From contig CP092869.1 in the NCBI GenBank assembly GCA_030710605.1, positions 8,653,854-8,717,853 on the forward strand: DNA of 64,000 bases, read 5' to 3'. The DNA is from Cordylochernes scorpioides. Taxonomy: Eukaryota; Arthropoda; Arachnida; Pseudoscorpiones; Chernetidae. Positions within the stretch are counted from its first letter, which is position 1. Every line of letters starts with the position of its first letter. Both the position numbers and the translations under genes were made by a program. Of the stretch, positions 1-11,442 are shown in pieces. The notes below the pieces were generated by a model. The model had not been told where the DNA came from. It did not search any database and worked only from the letters and a program-made list of their open reading frames with translations.

Positions 1-55
1 CTTCAACTGGTTCAACTCAGCAATAAAAACAGGACGCTAATAAAAGCGCTCCCAT
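1..55 (+). mobile_element. 3' tail of RNase-H LINE (LINE-B), fragment
   Basis: The first bases match the end of the LINE-B plus-strand copies at 17.3 and 31.8 kb: a coding end reading NWFNSAIKTG, then a short non-coding tail. The tail is shortened here compared with those copies. It sits about 540 bp before RING copy 1, as LINE-B does before RING copies 2 and 3, so the window begins inside one repeat unit. Identity rests on comparison within the window. Confidence 0.7.
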
Positions 56-592
56 AGTTATAAATATATCTCTTTTAATAAATATATAATGCATTTAGGA
101 CCTCAATTTAATATCAATTTAGAGGTATTAAAACTTGAAATTGAATTACAAATGCTCAATAAAACTTCCCTTTTCACTAAAAGTTATTCAAATTTGAAAG
201 AAAATACTGGTTATAATCCTAGGTTTAAGCCTACATGTGTCATAATTCCCATGATACAAATATTTGGTTCAGTTGGTGTTCAAAAATAGTAAAATTGTGA
301 TATATAACTCAGGCTCCAGGAGCACAAAATAAAAGAAGATATGCTAATTAAATAAATTTATTACAAATAAAAAAGAATATATTATAACAATATAAATTTA
401 CATATGGCTGATATTGAATACACACATTATTCTTTTAGTTGATATTTCTGAGTTCATTTCACTTGTGTAATTTATATATCTTTGATTGATAATATTTGTA
501 AGCTCCAGGAATTTAAGCAAATAACTAGAGAAATATAAGTATTTGGAAAATAATAATTTTGATATCAATGAAAAAATTAAATTTGTTTTGAG

Positions 593-1112
593 ATGTCAGA
601 AAGATAAAAAAGCAAGATAGATTACTTTGACATCGTTCATATAGAAGAATGCTCTATCTGTCTGTTCGATATCAAGGAAAGAGCATTCCTAGAATGTTGC
701 CAACATCAGTTCTGTCTGGAATGCTTAAAAGAAGCCGCGAAATATCGAAAAACATGTTCTTTTTGTCGCGGTGAATTTAAAAGAATTATTTTCAATGTCC
801 GTGGCGTTAGTTATTATGACACAATCACTGTTGAGAGGCCCCAAAATGCTACAATAGAAGAAATTCTCAGTAGAATTGAAGACTTACATGAAGAACACAT
901 TGAACTACGTATTGAGACACGTTTTTTGGAACAAGAATGTATAAGACTGCGAAGACATATAGCCACTTTAGGAATACTAAGACAAATGCTTCTAGAACAA
1001 CATGGTGAAACTGATGCAGCCCACCAAAGACAGAGAATCTGACCATGATGACCTGGAAATTGATGCTGAGAGACAAAGAACTACTGATTCAGATAATGAA
1101 CCTGAAATATAA
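593..1112 (+). pseudogene. RING-finger protein copy 1, broken
   Basis: Closely similar in sequence to intact copy 2 (17896-18417) but not open. Codon 5, AAA in copy 2, is TAA here, and a 2-base deletion near 1031 shifts the frame before the acidic tail. The C3HC4 zinc ligands remain (CSIC, CCQHQFCLEC, a CxxC pair), followed by the stretch NVRGVSYYDTITVERPQ. That order, RING then a DYDxxxVERP-like strand, is typical of TOPORS-type ubiquitin/SUMO ligases, by family knowledge only. It lies at the end of a tandem unit, 120 bp before the Helitron insertion at 1234. Single exon; no clear promoter. Probably non-functional unless the stop is bypassed. Confidence 0.8.
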
Positions 1113-1233
1113 ACATGACACCTCTGAAGAAATAGCAATTAGAATATTGTGTATCAGAAACTGTTGTATGCTTTAACAAAGAACAATATTTTCAAAATTT
1201 GAATTTATTTATTTTCTACTATAGCCTTGAATA

Positions 1234-2130
1234 TCTATATAGATAATACCGTAACAGAGTTTTCCATTGTAAAGTCTTGAGCTATCTCCTCCGAAGATTC
1301 TGAACTACACATAACAATCTATATACCAAAATTTTCGTTATTTTTTTCTTCGTGTCATAGGCCTGTTTTTATTTTCCTAATGTTAACAGTTATTTTTATT
1401 TTTTAATTTAATCTATTTTACAATCGTAGATTTTTTGCATTTATCATCAACGGTTCGTTTGTTTTGAAATCCGTATTTTGTTTACCTTTTACTAATTCTT
1501 ATTTACTAATTTTTACTAATTTCTGCATTCATTTGATTATTTGTATTTGATTTGTAAGTACTTTGTTATAGTTTTTCATTTAAATAGAGCTCAACTTTTT
1601 GTGTATGTTTCTTATTTGCATTATCTTTCCTAATGTCTTTGGCAACGTTTTTTTTTTCTCATAAATAGGCTGAGGTTATATTATTTTTCGAATTGTAGAT
1701 TGAATTATTACTTTTATTCTATATTTATTTTCTTTTATAAATGTTTGTTATAGTTTTTCATTTTAATTTAGCGCAATTTTTGTATCTGGTTATCTTTTTT
1801 GGATCAATTTTTGTGTATGTTTCTTATTTGCATTATCTTTCCTAATGTCTTTGGCAACGTTTTTTTTTTCTCATAAATAGGCTGAGGTTATATTATTTTT
1901 CGAATTTTAGATTGAAATATTACTTTTATTCTATAGTAATTTTCTTTTATAAGTGTTTGTTATAGTTTTTCATTTTAATTTAGCACAATTTTTGTATCTG
2001 GTTATCTTTTTTGGAATCTTTTCATCTCTCTTTGGCATCTTTTTTTTTCTCATTGATAAGACCTAATCCAAATAATTTAATAGTGTGTGACGTTTCAGCA
2101 ACAGCATCATACAAAAGAATAAATGAACTC
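1234..2130 (+). repeat. AT-rich Helitron 5' region with imperfect internal repeats
   Basis: Thymine-rich sequence without an ORF. Short phrases recur about every 170-190 bp (AATAGGCTGAGGTTATATTA at about 1666 and 1875; TTATAGTTTTTCATTT many times). The same phrases reappear in the 1-kb units further right, suggesting slippage or template switching of one 5' leader. Near 2085-2165 are pieces of the hammerhead-like Penelope motif (TGTGTGACGTTTCAGC; GTCTGATGATGGTGAC). Confidence 0.55.
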
Positions 2131-5110
2131 AAGAATAAAATCTCATTTTTTCTTTTGTCTGATGATGGTGACATTTAGATTAGATCTTTTTTTTTTTATT
2201 ACTTTGTTATAGTTTTTCATTTGAATTTAGCTCCATTTTTTTGTCTTATTTAATAAATGAACTAAAGAATAAAATCTCATTTATTCTTTTGTCTGATTAT
2301 TGTGTCTGATTTTCTTTTTTACAGTATCTTTCATAATGCCTGATTTGATTACTTGCTATTTTATAGTTTTTCATTTAAATTTAGCTCCATTTTTGTGTCT
2401 GTTGTTTTTTTTCTTCTCATAAATAGGCTGATGGCTTTATTTGATAGGCTTTGTGTACTCAATTGTTGCTTTTTGTGTCTGGTTTCTTTTTTGCTGTATT
2501 TTTTTGGAATCCTTTTTTTTTTCATCAATTGTTTCCTCACATGCTTGGCATTTTCTTTTTATGCCTGTCCTGGCTTTCAGTTTTATAGTTTTCCTCTGCT
2601 TGGTTCTTATTTTACCTTTTTTTTTTCAGCGTCTTCTGTCATGCCTCGAAAAGGCCGTGGAAGATTCACTCCCCTAACAGCTAGGGCGTGCTAATATGCC
2701 TCGCCGCAGACACAGAACCCCAATTACTATTTCTCTTGTACAACTATATTGCAGATAAGATAAGAGGACCTTATTAAAAAATAAATAAACAAACTGCAAT
2801 TCGACACTATCGATAATTCGACCATTTTAAAAATGAAATTTTCAAGGTTGATTGTTTTTTAAATACAACTTTACCGTTAAAAAGGTATTACAGAGGCGAA
2901 GGCAGCCACTTTAAAATTAAACACAGGCTCTTGTAGGAAGAACCGAAATATTCAGAATGAATGGAAGTCTGAAATCTGAAGGACCAAAAGATATGGGTCA
3001 TCTTTACATGTATGCTAGCCAATGTTCGCACACTTTGTGTACTCAATTGTTGCTTTTTGTGTCTGGTTTCTTTTTTGCTGTATTTTTTTGGAATCCTTTT
3101 TTTTTTCATCAATTGTTTCCTCACATGCTTGAAATAGGCTGAGGTTATATTATTTTTCGAATTGTAGATTGACATTTTTTCTTTTGTCTGATGATGGTGA
3201 CATTTGGATTAGATCTTTTTTTTTTTTATTAATTTGTTATAGTTTTTCATTTGAATTTAGCTCCATTTTTGTGTCTTATTTAATAAATGAACTAAAGAAT
3301 AAAATCTCATTTATTCTTTTGTCTGATTATTGTGTCTGATTTTCTTTTTTTACAGTATCTTTCATAATGCCTGATTTGATTACTTGATATTTTATAGTTT
3401 TTCATTTAAATTTAGCTCCATTTTTGTGTCTGTTGTTTTTTTTCTTCTCATAAATAGGCTGATGGCTTTATTTGATAGGCTTTGTGTACTCAATTGTTGC
3501 TTTTTGTGTCTGGTTTCTTTTTTGCTGTATTTTTTTGGAATCCTTTTTTTTTTCATCAATTGTTTCCTCACATGCTTGGCATTTTCTTTTTATGCCTGTC
3601 CTGGCTTTCAGTTTTATAGTTTTCCTCTGCTTGGTTCTTATTTTACCTTTTTTTTTTTTCAGCGTCTTCTGTCATGCCTCGAAAAGGCCGTGGAAGATTC
3701 ACTCCCCTAACAGCTAGGCGTGGTAATATGACTCGCCGCAGACACAGAGAGAGAACCCCAATTACTATTTCTCTTGTACAACTATATTGCAGATAAGATA
3801 AGAGGACCTTATTAAAAAATAAATAAACAAACTGCAATTCGACACTATCGATAATTCGACCATTTTAAAACTGAAATTTTCAAGGTTGATTGTTGTTTAA
3901 ATACAACTTTACCGGTAAAAAGGTATTACAGAGGCGAAGGCAGCCACTTTAAAATTAAACACAGGCTCTTGTAGGAAGAACCGAAATATTCAGAATGAAT
4001 GGAAGTCTGAAATCTGAAGGACCAAAAGATATGGGTCATCTTTACATGTATGCTATCCAATGTTCGCACACTTTGTGTACTCAATTGTTGCTTTTTGTGT
4101 CTGGTTTCTTTTTTGCTGTATTTTTTTGGAATCCTTTTTTTTTTCATCAATTGTTTCCTCACATGCTTGAAATAGGCTGAGGTTATATTATTTTTCGAAT
4201 TGTAGATTGACATTTTTTCTTTTGTCTGATGATGGTGACATTTGGATTAGATCTTTTTTTTTTTTATTAATTTGTTATAGTTTTTCATTTGAATTTAGCT
4301 CCATTTTTGTGTCTTATTTAATAAATGAACTAAAGAATAAAATCTCATTTATTCTTTTGTCTGATTATTGTGTCTGATTTTCTTTTTTACAGTATCTTTC
4401 ATAATGCCTGATTTGATTACTTGATATTTTATAGTTTTTCATTTAAATTTAGCTCCATTTTTGTGTCTGTTGTTTTTTTTCTTCTCATAAATAGGCTGAT
4501 GGCTTTATTTGATAGGCTTTGTGTACTCAATTGTTGCTTTTTGTGTCTGGTTTCTTTTTTACTGTATTTTTTTGGAATCCTTTTTTTTTTTCATCAATTG
4601 TTTCCTCACATGCTTGGCATTTTCTTTTTATGCCTGTCCTGGCTTTCAGTTTTATAGTTTTCCTCTGCTTGGTTCTTATTTTACCTTTTTTTTTTTCAGC
4701 GTCTTCTGTCATGCCTCGAAAAGGCCGTGGAAGATTCACTCCCCTAACAGCTAGGCGTGGTAATATGACTCGCCGCAGACACAGAGAGAGAACCCCAATT
4801 ACTATTTCTCTTGTACAACTATATTGCAGATAAGATAAGAGGACCTTATTAAAAAATAAATAGACAAACTGCAATTCGACACTATCGATAATTCGACCAT
4901 TTTAAAACTGAAATTTTCAAGGTTGATTGTTGTTTAAATACAACTTTACCGGTAAAAAGGTATTACAGAGGCGAAGGCAGCCACTTTAAAATTAAACACA
5001 GGCTCTTGTAGGAAGAACCGAAATATTCAGAATGAATGGAAGTCTGAAATCTGAAGGACCAAAAGATATGGGTCATCTTTACATGTATGCTATCCAATGT
5101 TCGCACACTT
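2130..5110 (+). repeat. Three direct tandem units of about 1,038 bp
   Basis: Landmarks repeat at a fixed spacing: the phrase starting GACATTTTTTCTTTTGTC is at 3171 and 4209 (1,038 bp), and other landmarks recur at 1,037-1,038 bp. Each unit holds a T-rich leader, a polypyrimidine/CAG acceptor-like site, a short ORF starting MPRKGRGRF, and then the helicase end in the opposite orientation. Thus the two ends of a Helitron coding region face each other inside every unit. Units 2 and 3 are nearly identical, which implies recent amplification. A fourth partial unit is at about 5640-6250. Confidence 0.85.
3674..3796 (+). pseudogene. Helitron Rep N-terminal fragment, repeated
   Basis: A 40-codon ORF starting MPRKGRGRFTPLTARRGN, rich in Arg and Lys, preceded by a long pyrimidine run and CAG, which looks like a 3' splice site just upstream of the ATG. 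The same start occurs at 2641 (changed and shorter), 4711 and 6146. Basic MPR-starts are common for Helitron replication initiator proteins, but only this end remains: no HUH motif or helicase domain follows. After the basic stretch the sequence passes into the reversed helicase tail. The Rep assignment is inferred from the element context. Confidence 0.45.
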
Positions 5111-5367
5111 GAAAAAGCCACTTAAAGTTGTCCGTGCGTAAACACAGGCTCTTGTAGCCAAGGTTTGTCCTTGAGCCTTATTTATAGTCATAGCAAAAGC
5201 CAACCTTAGTGAAAACTAATGCCTCTCTAGAATGAAGCGAAGGTTGGTATCCAAAGGGGCCAAAGATATTTCAGACACTATACAGTGTGTTCAACTTTGG
5301 GCACTGTCAGTATATGTGCTTCGAACAATACAACTATATTGCAGATAAGATAAGAGGACCTTATTAT

Positions 5368-5607
5368 TTTACTGTAAGTGCACCACATGTCTACACATGT
5401 GAAAAGCAGTTCGACTTTGCACTTACTAATGCCAGAGCCCCGTTTGGTTACTTGCACTCGCTGGTGGGGTTGGAATTTTTCAAGAATCGGGGGCCATTGG
5501 AGCATTTTTTTTTTCTTTAAACAGAAAAAAGTGTCCAATGCGGGAATCGAACCCGGGTCCTAGTGGTCGAAAACCAAACGGTTTAACCAGCCTTCCACCG
5601 ACCCCCA
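5368..5607 (-). mobile_element. tRNA-headed SINE inside the Helitron
   Basis: Read on the minus strand it begins with a tRNA-like head (A-box-like GGTTAAACC region, B box GGTTCGATTCC, about 75 bp), then a T-rich link and a body ending near CTTACAGTA. The same head and body occur on the plus strand at 35688-36833 and 63412-63668, where the element ends in an A-run. Presence of the internal Pol III promoter boxes is seen directly; SINE status is inferred from repetition and structure. Confidence 0.75.
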
Positions 5608-6299
5608 GACAAAAGAATAAATGAACTAAAGAATAAAATCTCATTTTTTCTTTTGTCTGATGATGGTGACATTTGGATTAGGTCTTTTTTTTTTTTATTA
5701 ATTTGTTATAGTTTTTCATTTGAATTTAGCTCCATTATTGTGTCTTATTTAATAAATGAACTAAAGAATAAAATCTCATTTATTCTTTTGTCTGATTATT
5801 GTGTCTGATTTTCTTTTTAACAGTATCTTTCATAATGCCTGATTTGATTACTTGATCTTTTATAGTTTTTCATTTAAATTTAGCTCCATTTTTGTGTCTG
5901 TTGTTTTTTTTTTTCTTCTCATAAATAGGCTGATGCTGTATTTGTGTACTCAATTGTTGCTTTTTGTGTCTGGTTTCTTTTTTGCTGTATTTTTTTTTTT
6001 TTTTTTTTGGAATCCTTTTTTTTTTTCATCAATTGTTTCCTCACATGCTTGGAATTTTCTTTTTATGCCTGTCCTGGCTTTCAGTTTTATAGTTTTCCTC
6101 TGCTTGGTTCTTATTTTACCTTTTTTTTTTTCAGCGTCTTCTGTCATGCCTCGAAAAGGCCGTGGAAGATTCACTCCCCTAACAGCTAGGCGTGGTAATA
6201 TGACTCGCCGCAGACACAGAGAGAGAACCCCAATTACTATTTCTCTTTTTTACTTTTTTACCAATGCCTATAATTTTTCACCTGAAAGATTTTTTATTT

Positions 6300-7445
6300 T
6301 GTTTGTTATTCAATACGGTCCTCTTATCTTATCTGCAATATAGTTGTATTGTTCGAAGCACATATACTGACAGTGCCCAAGGTTGAACACACTGTATAGT
6401 GTCTGAAATATCTTTGGCCCCTTTGGATACCAACCTTCGCTTCATTCTAGAGAGGCATTAGTTTTCACTAAGGTTGGCTTTTGCTATGACTATAAATAAG
6501 GCTCAAGGACAAACCTTGGCTACAAGAGCCTGTGTTTACGCACGGACAACTTTAAGTGGCTTTTTCAAGTGTGCGAACATTGGATAGCATACATGTAAAG
6601 ATGACCCATATCTTTTGGTCCTTCAAATTTCAGACTTCCATTCATTCTGAATATTTGGGATCTTCCTACAAGAGCCTGTGTTTAATTTTAAAGTGGCTGC
6701 CTTCGCCTCTGTAATACCTTTTTACTGGTAAAGTTGTATTTAAACAACAATCAACCTTGAAAATTTGATTTTTAAAATGGTCGAATTATCGAAAGTGTCG
6801 AATTATCGAAAGTGTCGAATTATCGATAGTGTCGAATTATCGATAGTGTCGAATTGCAGTTTATTTATTTTTTAATAAGGTACTCTTATCTTATCTGCAA
6901 TATAGTTGTATTGTTCGCAGCACATATACTGACAGTGCCCAAAGTTGAACACACTGTATAGTGTCTGAAATATCTTTGGCCCCTTCAGGTACCAACCTTC
7001 GCTTCATTCTAGAGAGGCGTTAGTTTTCACTAAGGTTGGCTTTTGCTATGACTATAAATAAGGCTCAAGGACAAACCTTGGCTACAAGAGCCTGTGTTTA
7101 CGCACGGACAACTTTAAGTGGCTTTTTCAAGTGTGCGAACATTGGATAGCATACATGTAAAGATGACCCATATCTTTTGGTCCTTCAGATTTCAGACTTC
7201 CATTCATTCTGAATATTTCGGTTCTTCCTACAAGAGCCTGTGTTTAATTTTAAAGTGGCTGCCTTCGCCTCTGTAATACCTTTTTACCGGTAAAGTTGTA
7301 TTTAAACAACAATCAACCTTGAAAATTTGATTTTTAAAATGGTCGAATTATCGAAAGTGTCGAATTATCGATAGTGTCGAATTGCAGTTTGTTTATTTAT
7401 TTTTTAATAAGGTCCTCTTTTCTTATCTGCAATATAGTTGTATTG
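6300..7445 (+). pseudogene. Two decayed copies of a Helitron helicase C-terminus
   Basis: Two direct copies (about 6330-6890 and 6890-7440), in opposite orientation to the matching parts of the tandem units on their left. One frame near 6470-6560 and 7030-7120 reads RLAFAMTINKAQGQTLATRA, matching the conserved TINKAQGQT motif of Pif1-like SF1 helicases in Helitrons. Stops and frameshifts follow within about 40 residues. A CGATAGTGTCGAATTAT-type short repeat lies at 6779-6860 and 7340-7385. Rolling-circle helicase function is family knowledge; here it is dead. Confidence 0.65.
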
Positions 7446-7885
7446 TTCGAAATTTTATTTTCTAATTAATTTTTTTCTTTTTTTTTCACTCTAATAATAT
7501 TTATTTAAATCTGATAATATATATATTTTTATTTAATGCAATTTATTTAATAATTTATTCAATCCAATGTCTATAGTTTCTTCCCTGAAATTGCTTACCA
7601 AACATGAGTCAGTGTTTCCTCAGTGTTAACAGTTGGAGTGTTAGAATGCGGAGAAGCAAAATAACTCCCTACTGAATTTCTCAAAAGTCTTACTCCCAGA
7701 GGAATGCATCCACACCAGTTTAACTCTAGGTTGGTGCTATTGTTATGCTTCTGAGAAGTTTTAATCCTAAGCAGGGTCTTTGAAAATGTTACACGTGTGG
7801 TGATACTGTGCATGTGCTCTCATGTCCTTAAAGTAGTGTAGTTCTGTTGTTTGCACTTTCATTTTCTGATTTGTTAAAATTTTTC
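7446..7885. other. AT-rich stretch, no gene seen
   Basis: Low-complexity AT sequence between the helicase remnants and the Helitron 3' terminus. A short minus-strand ORF here lacks any recognisable domain and is not repeated elsewhere, so I do not call it. Confidence 0.5.
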
Positions 7886-7901
7886 TACTATAGTTTCTCA
7901 C

Positions 7902-8034
7902 CTGCGGGTCCTTCGGGTAAACCTGGGTCGTTGCCCGGGTCACTCGGCTATTTATATCTATATATATCTATACTTTTAAAGTCTCTGCAGGCCCTTTGGG
8001 TAAACCCTGGGCGTTGCCCGGGTCACTCGGCTAG
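7902..8034 (+). other. Doubled Helitron 3' terminus (hairpin + CTAG)
   Basis: Two copies of a GC-rich palindrome, ACCTGGGTCGTTGCCCGGGT and ACCCTGGGCGTTGCCCGGGT, each followed by CACTCGGCTA. The second finishes CTAG at 8031-8034 and is followed by T. In Helitrons such a hairpin a few bases before CTRR marks the end of transfer. The upstream copy ends CTATT and looks bypassed. A third related terminus is at 54836-54882. Confidence 0.8.
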
Positions 8035-8535
8035 TTCGATATGAATTGAAAATTATAAAGGAATTATATATTTTTTGTATATAATATTTTTGTAAAATAT
8101 ACTAAAATAATAAACGTTTTTGTGTTTGATGCTGGGAAAATATTTGTAATTCAAAGCATATCTCTCTCTATATATAAAAGTCAATGTATGTATATAATAT
8201 TAATATGTTATGATTATTTTGTTTTGTTGTTGAAAAATAAAGAGAATTGAAAGTGCAGTCGTAAAAATAGGATATATTATTATTTACCTATCAAGTAGTT
8301 TTTATTTTCAATTACTTGAAACAAATTACACATACAATTATTTTTCACAGTAAAATAGAATTTATAATATGAATTCAATATTCGTGAATTGAAAAATAGG
8401 TAGGTAAACTATACATTTTTACAACAATATTCAAATTGTGATCATAAAAAAAAGTAGAATTATCAAGAAATGAGAATACAATATTAAATTATATATAATA
8501 TATATCATGTGTATGAGTGTATATATTATAGTGTA

Positions 8536-8694
8536 CAGTAGAACCTCCATGAGAGGACACATTTGTATAAAGGCCAGTTTTTATTTGCAAAATTACCATT
8601 TTTACTATTTAGCAACTCTCGGGTAAGAAGACACTTCTCCCTAAAGAACACTTTAATTCTGAAATTAGGTGTTCTTTACAGGGAGGACATACTG
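8536..8694. mobile_element. pogo-like MITE
   Basis: Short palindromic element flanked by TA. Left end CAGTAGAACCTCC, right end GGAGGACATACTG. Interior phrases ATTTTTACTATTTAGCAAC and TCTCCCTAAAG recur in all members in the window. Ends and TA duplication fit non-autonomous pogo/Tigger-type Tc1-mariner elements. Confidence 0.75.
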
Positions 8695-9356
8695 TATATG
8701 TAAATATATATCTCTCCATATAAAAGAAAATGTATATATGTATATATGCTTGTCAGCTATGCACGTTCTCAACACTTAATTAATCTGCCTGAAATCTTAA
8801 CAGTATATAGAGTTAAGACTGGAAGAGATTTTTGTCATATTCCCAACCAAGAAAAATAAAATTGACCAAATAATAAATTTATACATAATTTAAGTAAAAA
8901 TATATAACAAAATTGTTGTGTAATTTTTAATAGGCATCAACAAGGTTTTCTCTGCGAAACATTCACACGAGCAGCATATACAAATAAGAAAAACGATTTT
9001 AAAAACCTCACTTTTTTCCATTTAAACTTCTAATAAAAATTTAATGAGTACAACAAGTAGGTGTATATATGAAGTTATAGCGTGAAATATAAGCTAATAA
9101 AAACTTATTCAAATAAAACTAATAACTAATTTACATTTTTTGTGGGAAAAAAAACATTAGCGATCTGGAATAAATCCGTCCCCATAATTTGAAAATAGTC
9201 AAATATCAGAGATCAACTTTATCAATTTGTTTTCATATAGCCTGATGTGTGCTAATATTACTTCATATGTTTGTTAATAATGCATCCTATGAAATTTTCA
9301 TCCAAGGGATATTATATCCGAAGAAAATTCAAATTAACCAAGTGTATTAGTATCTT

Positions 9357-9548
9357 TTTATTTCAAATCGCTAGCTTTCAGCGAAAATCGCTCTTCAAGG
9401 ATCTTAATAAAACATCGACTATATCCTACAAGAAATATTTACAAAAACATACGTGCGCAGCGTGGATATTTACAACTTAAATTTTAAATTGATATGTAAT
9501 TTAAATGAAGAGCGATTTTAGCTTGAAAGCTAGCGGTTTGAAATAAAA
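9357..9548. repeat. Inverted repeat, about 40-bp arms
   Basis: Left arm around ATTTCAAATCGCTAGCTTTC and right arm its near-complement around GAAAGCTAGCGGTTTGAAAT, separated by about 115 bp. A second copy is at 20264-20457. Probably a MITE or a fold-back element; no transposase and no clear target duplication. Confidence 0.6.
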
Positions 9549-10113
9549 AGAAACTCATTGTGGGGAAATATTTTGTTATTCCAAAACGTTTACCACAAAT
9601 TTATCATGAACAAGTGTATTAAACTAATTTACCTATTTTAAGTTAGTGAATGATTCTGAAATATTGCTGTATCATGTTTGATAGACAAAATCAAAATTCT
9701 TTCAAGGAGTATTGACTTTAGCAGAACATATAGGAAAATCAAGCCAATCATTTTTAAAAGGGAGAAACAATATACTTTCAGTGAAACATTCACTAAATAG
9801 AACACGGCCGAAGCCACATTATATATCGATAAAAGGAAAGTTCAAAGTTCACTTTAACTTTTACAATCAAAACTCCTAATAAAAATATATCTAAGTGTAT
9901 GGATAAAATGCATTTTATAATAAAAACTATTAAAATACTATTCACATACAAATTCAATCAATAGGTAATTGACAATTTTGAAAAAATGATATTTAGAAAC
10001 TTGAAGTAATTTGACTGCAAAGATTTATAATAGCCAAATATTATATTTAATTGTTTATTTTGAATTCATAAGACGTCATGCTAATATGTATTGCTGAATT
10101 ATTTTTGTTAATA

Positions 10114-10447
10114 CAGTAGATCCTCCATGGGAGGACACTCACGCTAAAAGACAACTCTCTATGAATGACAGTTTTCTTTTGAAAAATTATCATTTTTACT
10201 ATTTAGCAACTTTCCGGTAATAGGACACCTCTCCCTAACCTCTGCAATTAGATGTCCTCAACAAGGAAGTTCTGCTGTAGCAACTCTCTGATAAGAGAAC
10301 ACCTCTCCCTAAAGGACAATTTAGCTCTGCAATTAGATGTCCTTAACAAGGAGTTTCTACTGTAGCAACTCTCTGGTAAAAGGACACTTCTCCCTAGAGG
10401 ACAATTTAGCTCTGCATATAGATGTCCTCAACAAGGACGTTCTACTG
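10114..10447. mobile_element. Compound pogo-like MITE with internal repeats
   Basis: TA-flanked, left end CAGTAGATCCTCC, right end GTTCTACTG. The interior contains about three direct repeats of a roughly 90-bp block (GCAACTCTCTGATAAGAG ... TGTCCTTAACAAGGA). The homologue at 21022-21355 has the same structure, so the expansion predates unit duplication. Confidence 0.7.
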
Positions 10448-10745
10448 TATAATGCATTATTATAATAAAACTAGAATAACAGCCTGTTCTACAAACAGGT
10501 GTAGTATGACAACCATTTCTGAGAATTATTAAAGTTTAACAATTTAATAAAGCTAAAAATAAAGTACTTAAATATCTGTATATTTTTCTCTAATTAATTT
10601 TTACTTTCCAAATGTATATTAATGGGAAAACCTGCACGATATAATGTTTAACATTATTATTTTATTATTTTATGGATTTTCTGAATATATATGACTATTT
10701 ATTCAATCAAATATTCTCATTTATTTAAGTTAATAAAACAATATA

Positions 10746-10922
10746 CAGTATAAACACCTGTAAAGGACAACACCTAATTACAGAGCTAAAGTGTCCTTTA
10801 GGGTGAGGTGTCCTCTTATCAGAGAGTTGCCAAATAGTAAAAATGGTAATTAAGCAAATGAAAACTGTTCTTTGTAGAGATGTGTCCTCTAGCCCCCGTG
10901 TCCTCTCATGGAGGTTCTATTG
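10746..10922. mobile_element. pogo-like MITE, opposite orientation
   Basis: TA-flanked. Left end CAGTATAAACACC, right end GGAGGTTCTATTG. Interior phrases are the reverse complements of those in the other MITEs. Second copy at 21660-21811. Confidence 0.7.
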
Positions 10923-11442
10923 TATATTAAAATGACTTTCCGAAATTTTCAACATACCAAGTCAAAATAAAAATTGAAAATTTTAAATATATTTTAAAAA
11001 ATGTGCCACTTATAAAAAAAGAATCACGACCCATTTGATTGAAATAGCCATAAAACGTGAATTTAAATGGCAATTTCCAGGTTTTTAACTGAGTGAATTT
11101 TTACCTCAATGTGTATGTATAAAATAAAATGCTGTTTCAAGAAAAATATTATTCGCTATAAATATATTTGGACACAGGTTCTACTAGAGTGAATGCTTGC
11201 TCCAAAATGATGGTTTAACAAATATTATTTATTACGAATATTTTCAATTATAATTTTAAAGTCGATTATTTGGAAATAAATATTCTAAATTAAGCATGTC
11301 AAACTCAAATCCTAACACGGGCCAAATAAAAAAGTAATAAGATTATGTGGGCGCAAAAAAAGAAAACAAGTAATTAAATTTTTATAGTAATATTTATGTA
11401 GGTTTATTTTAAAAAATACTAATAAGAAAAAAGAAAGTAAAG

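Larger units (their letters stand above)
1234..8034 (+). mobile_element. 6.8-kb Helitron inserted in the RING unit
   Basis: Begins with TC (TCTATATAGATAATACC) right after an A and ends with a GC-rich hairpin followed by CACTCGG and CTAG right before a T, which are the hallmarks of Helitron ends inserted in an AT target. Copy 2 of the unit shows the empty site near 18537: there the sequence before 1234 runs straight into the sequence after 8034. Inside are tandem ~1,038-bp units carrying a short Rep-like start, a SINE, and remnants of the helicase end (a TINKAQGQTL motif). No full Rep/helicase ORF remains, so it is non-autonomous. Boundaries are seen directly; the family call is by structure and motif. 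Confidence 0.85.
8035..11290. repeat. RING-unit spacer, first copy, left part
   Basis: AT-rich, gene-less sequence that reappears almost base for base at 18538-22192. It holds three pogo-like MITEs, a hairpin repeat and a run with ACTAAAATAATAAACG shortly after the start. A 69-codon ORF at 9271-9480 is conserved in the second copy (20182-20391), but the two copies are near-identical DNA, so that is no evidence for coding. It ends where the hAT begins. Confidence 0.75.

Noticed and set aside
593-1112. Calling RING copy 1 a working gene by reading from a downstream ATG
   Set aside because: No ATG lies between the codon-5 stop and the RING zinc ligands, and a second frameshift removes the tail.
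2353-2694. Phe/Leu-rich plus ORFs of 78-163 codons in each Helitron unit, looking like membrane proteins
   Set aside because: T-rich leader DNA naturally encodes Phe, Leu and Ser. Lengths differ between units through T-run changes, which argues against a conserved protein.
2888-3175. Minus-strand ORFs of 95 codons in the tandem units (also 3926-4213)
   Set aside because: They cross the reversed helicase tail and the leader in a frame without any domain; repeated only because the unit is.
9271-9480. 69-codon ORF conserved at 20182-20391
   Set aside because: Both copies lie in near-identical duplicated DNA, so conservation is expected without coding; it overlaps an inverted repeat.
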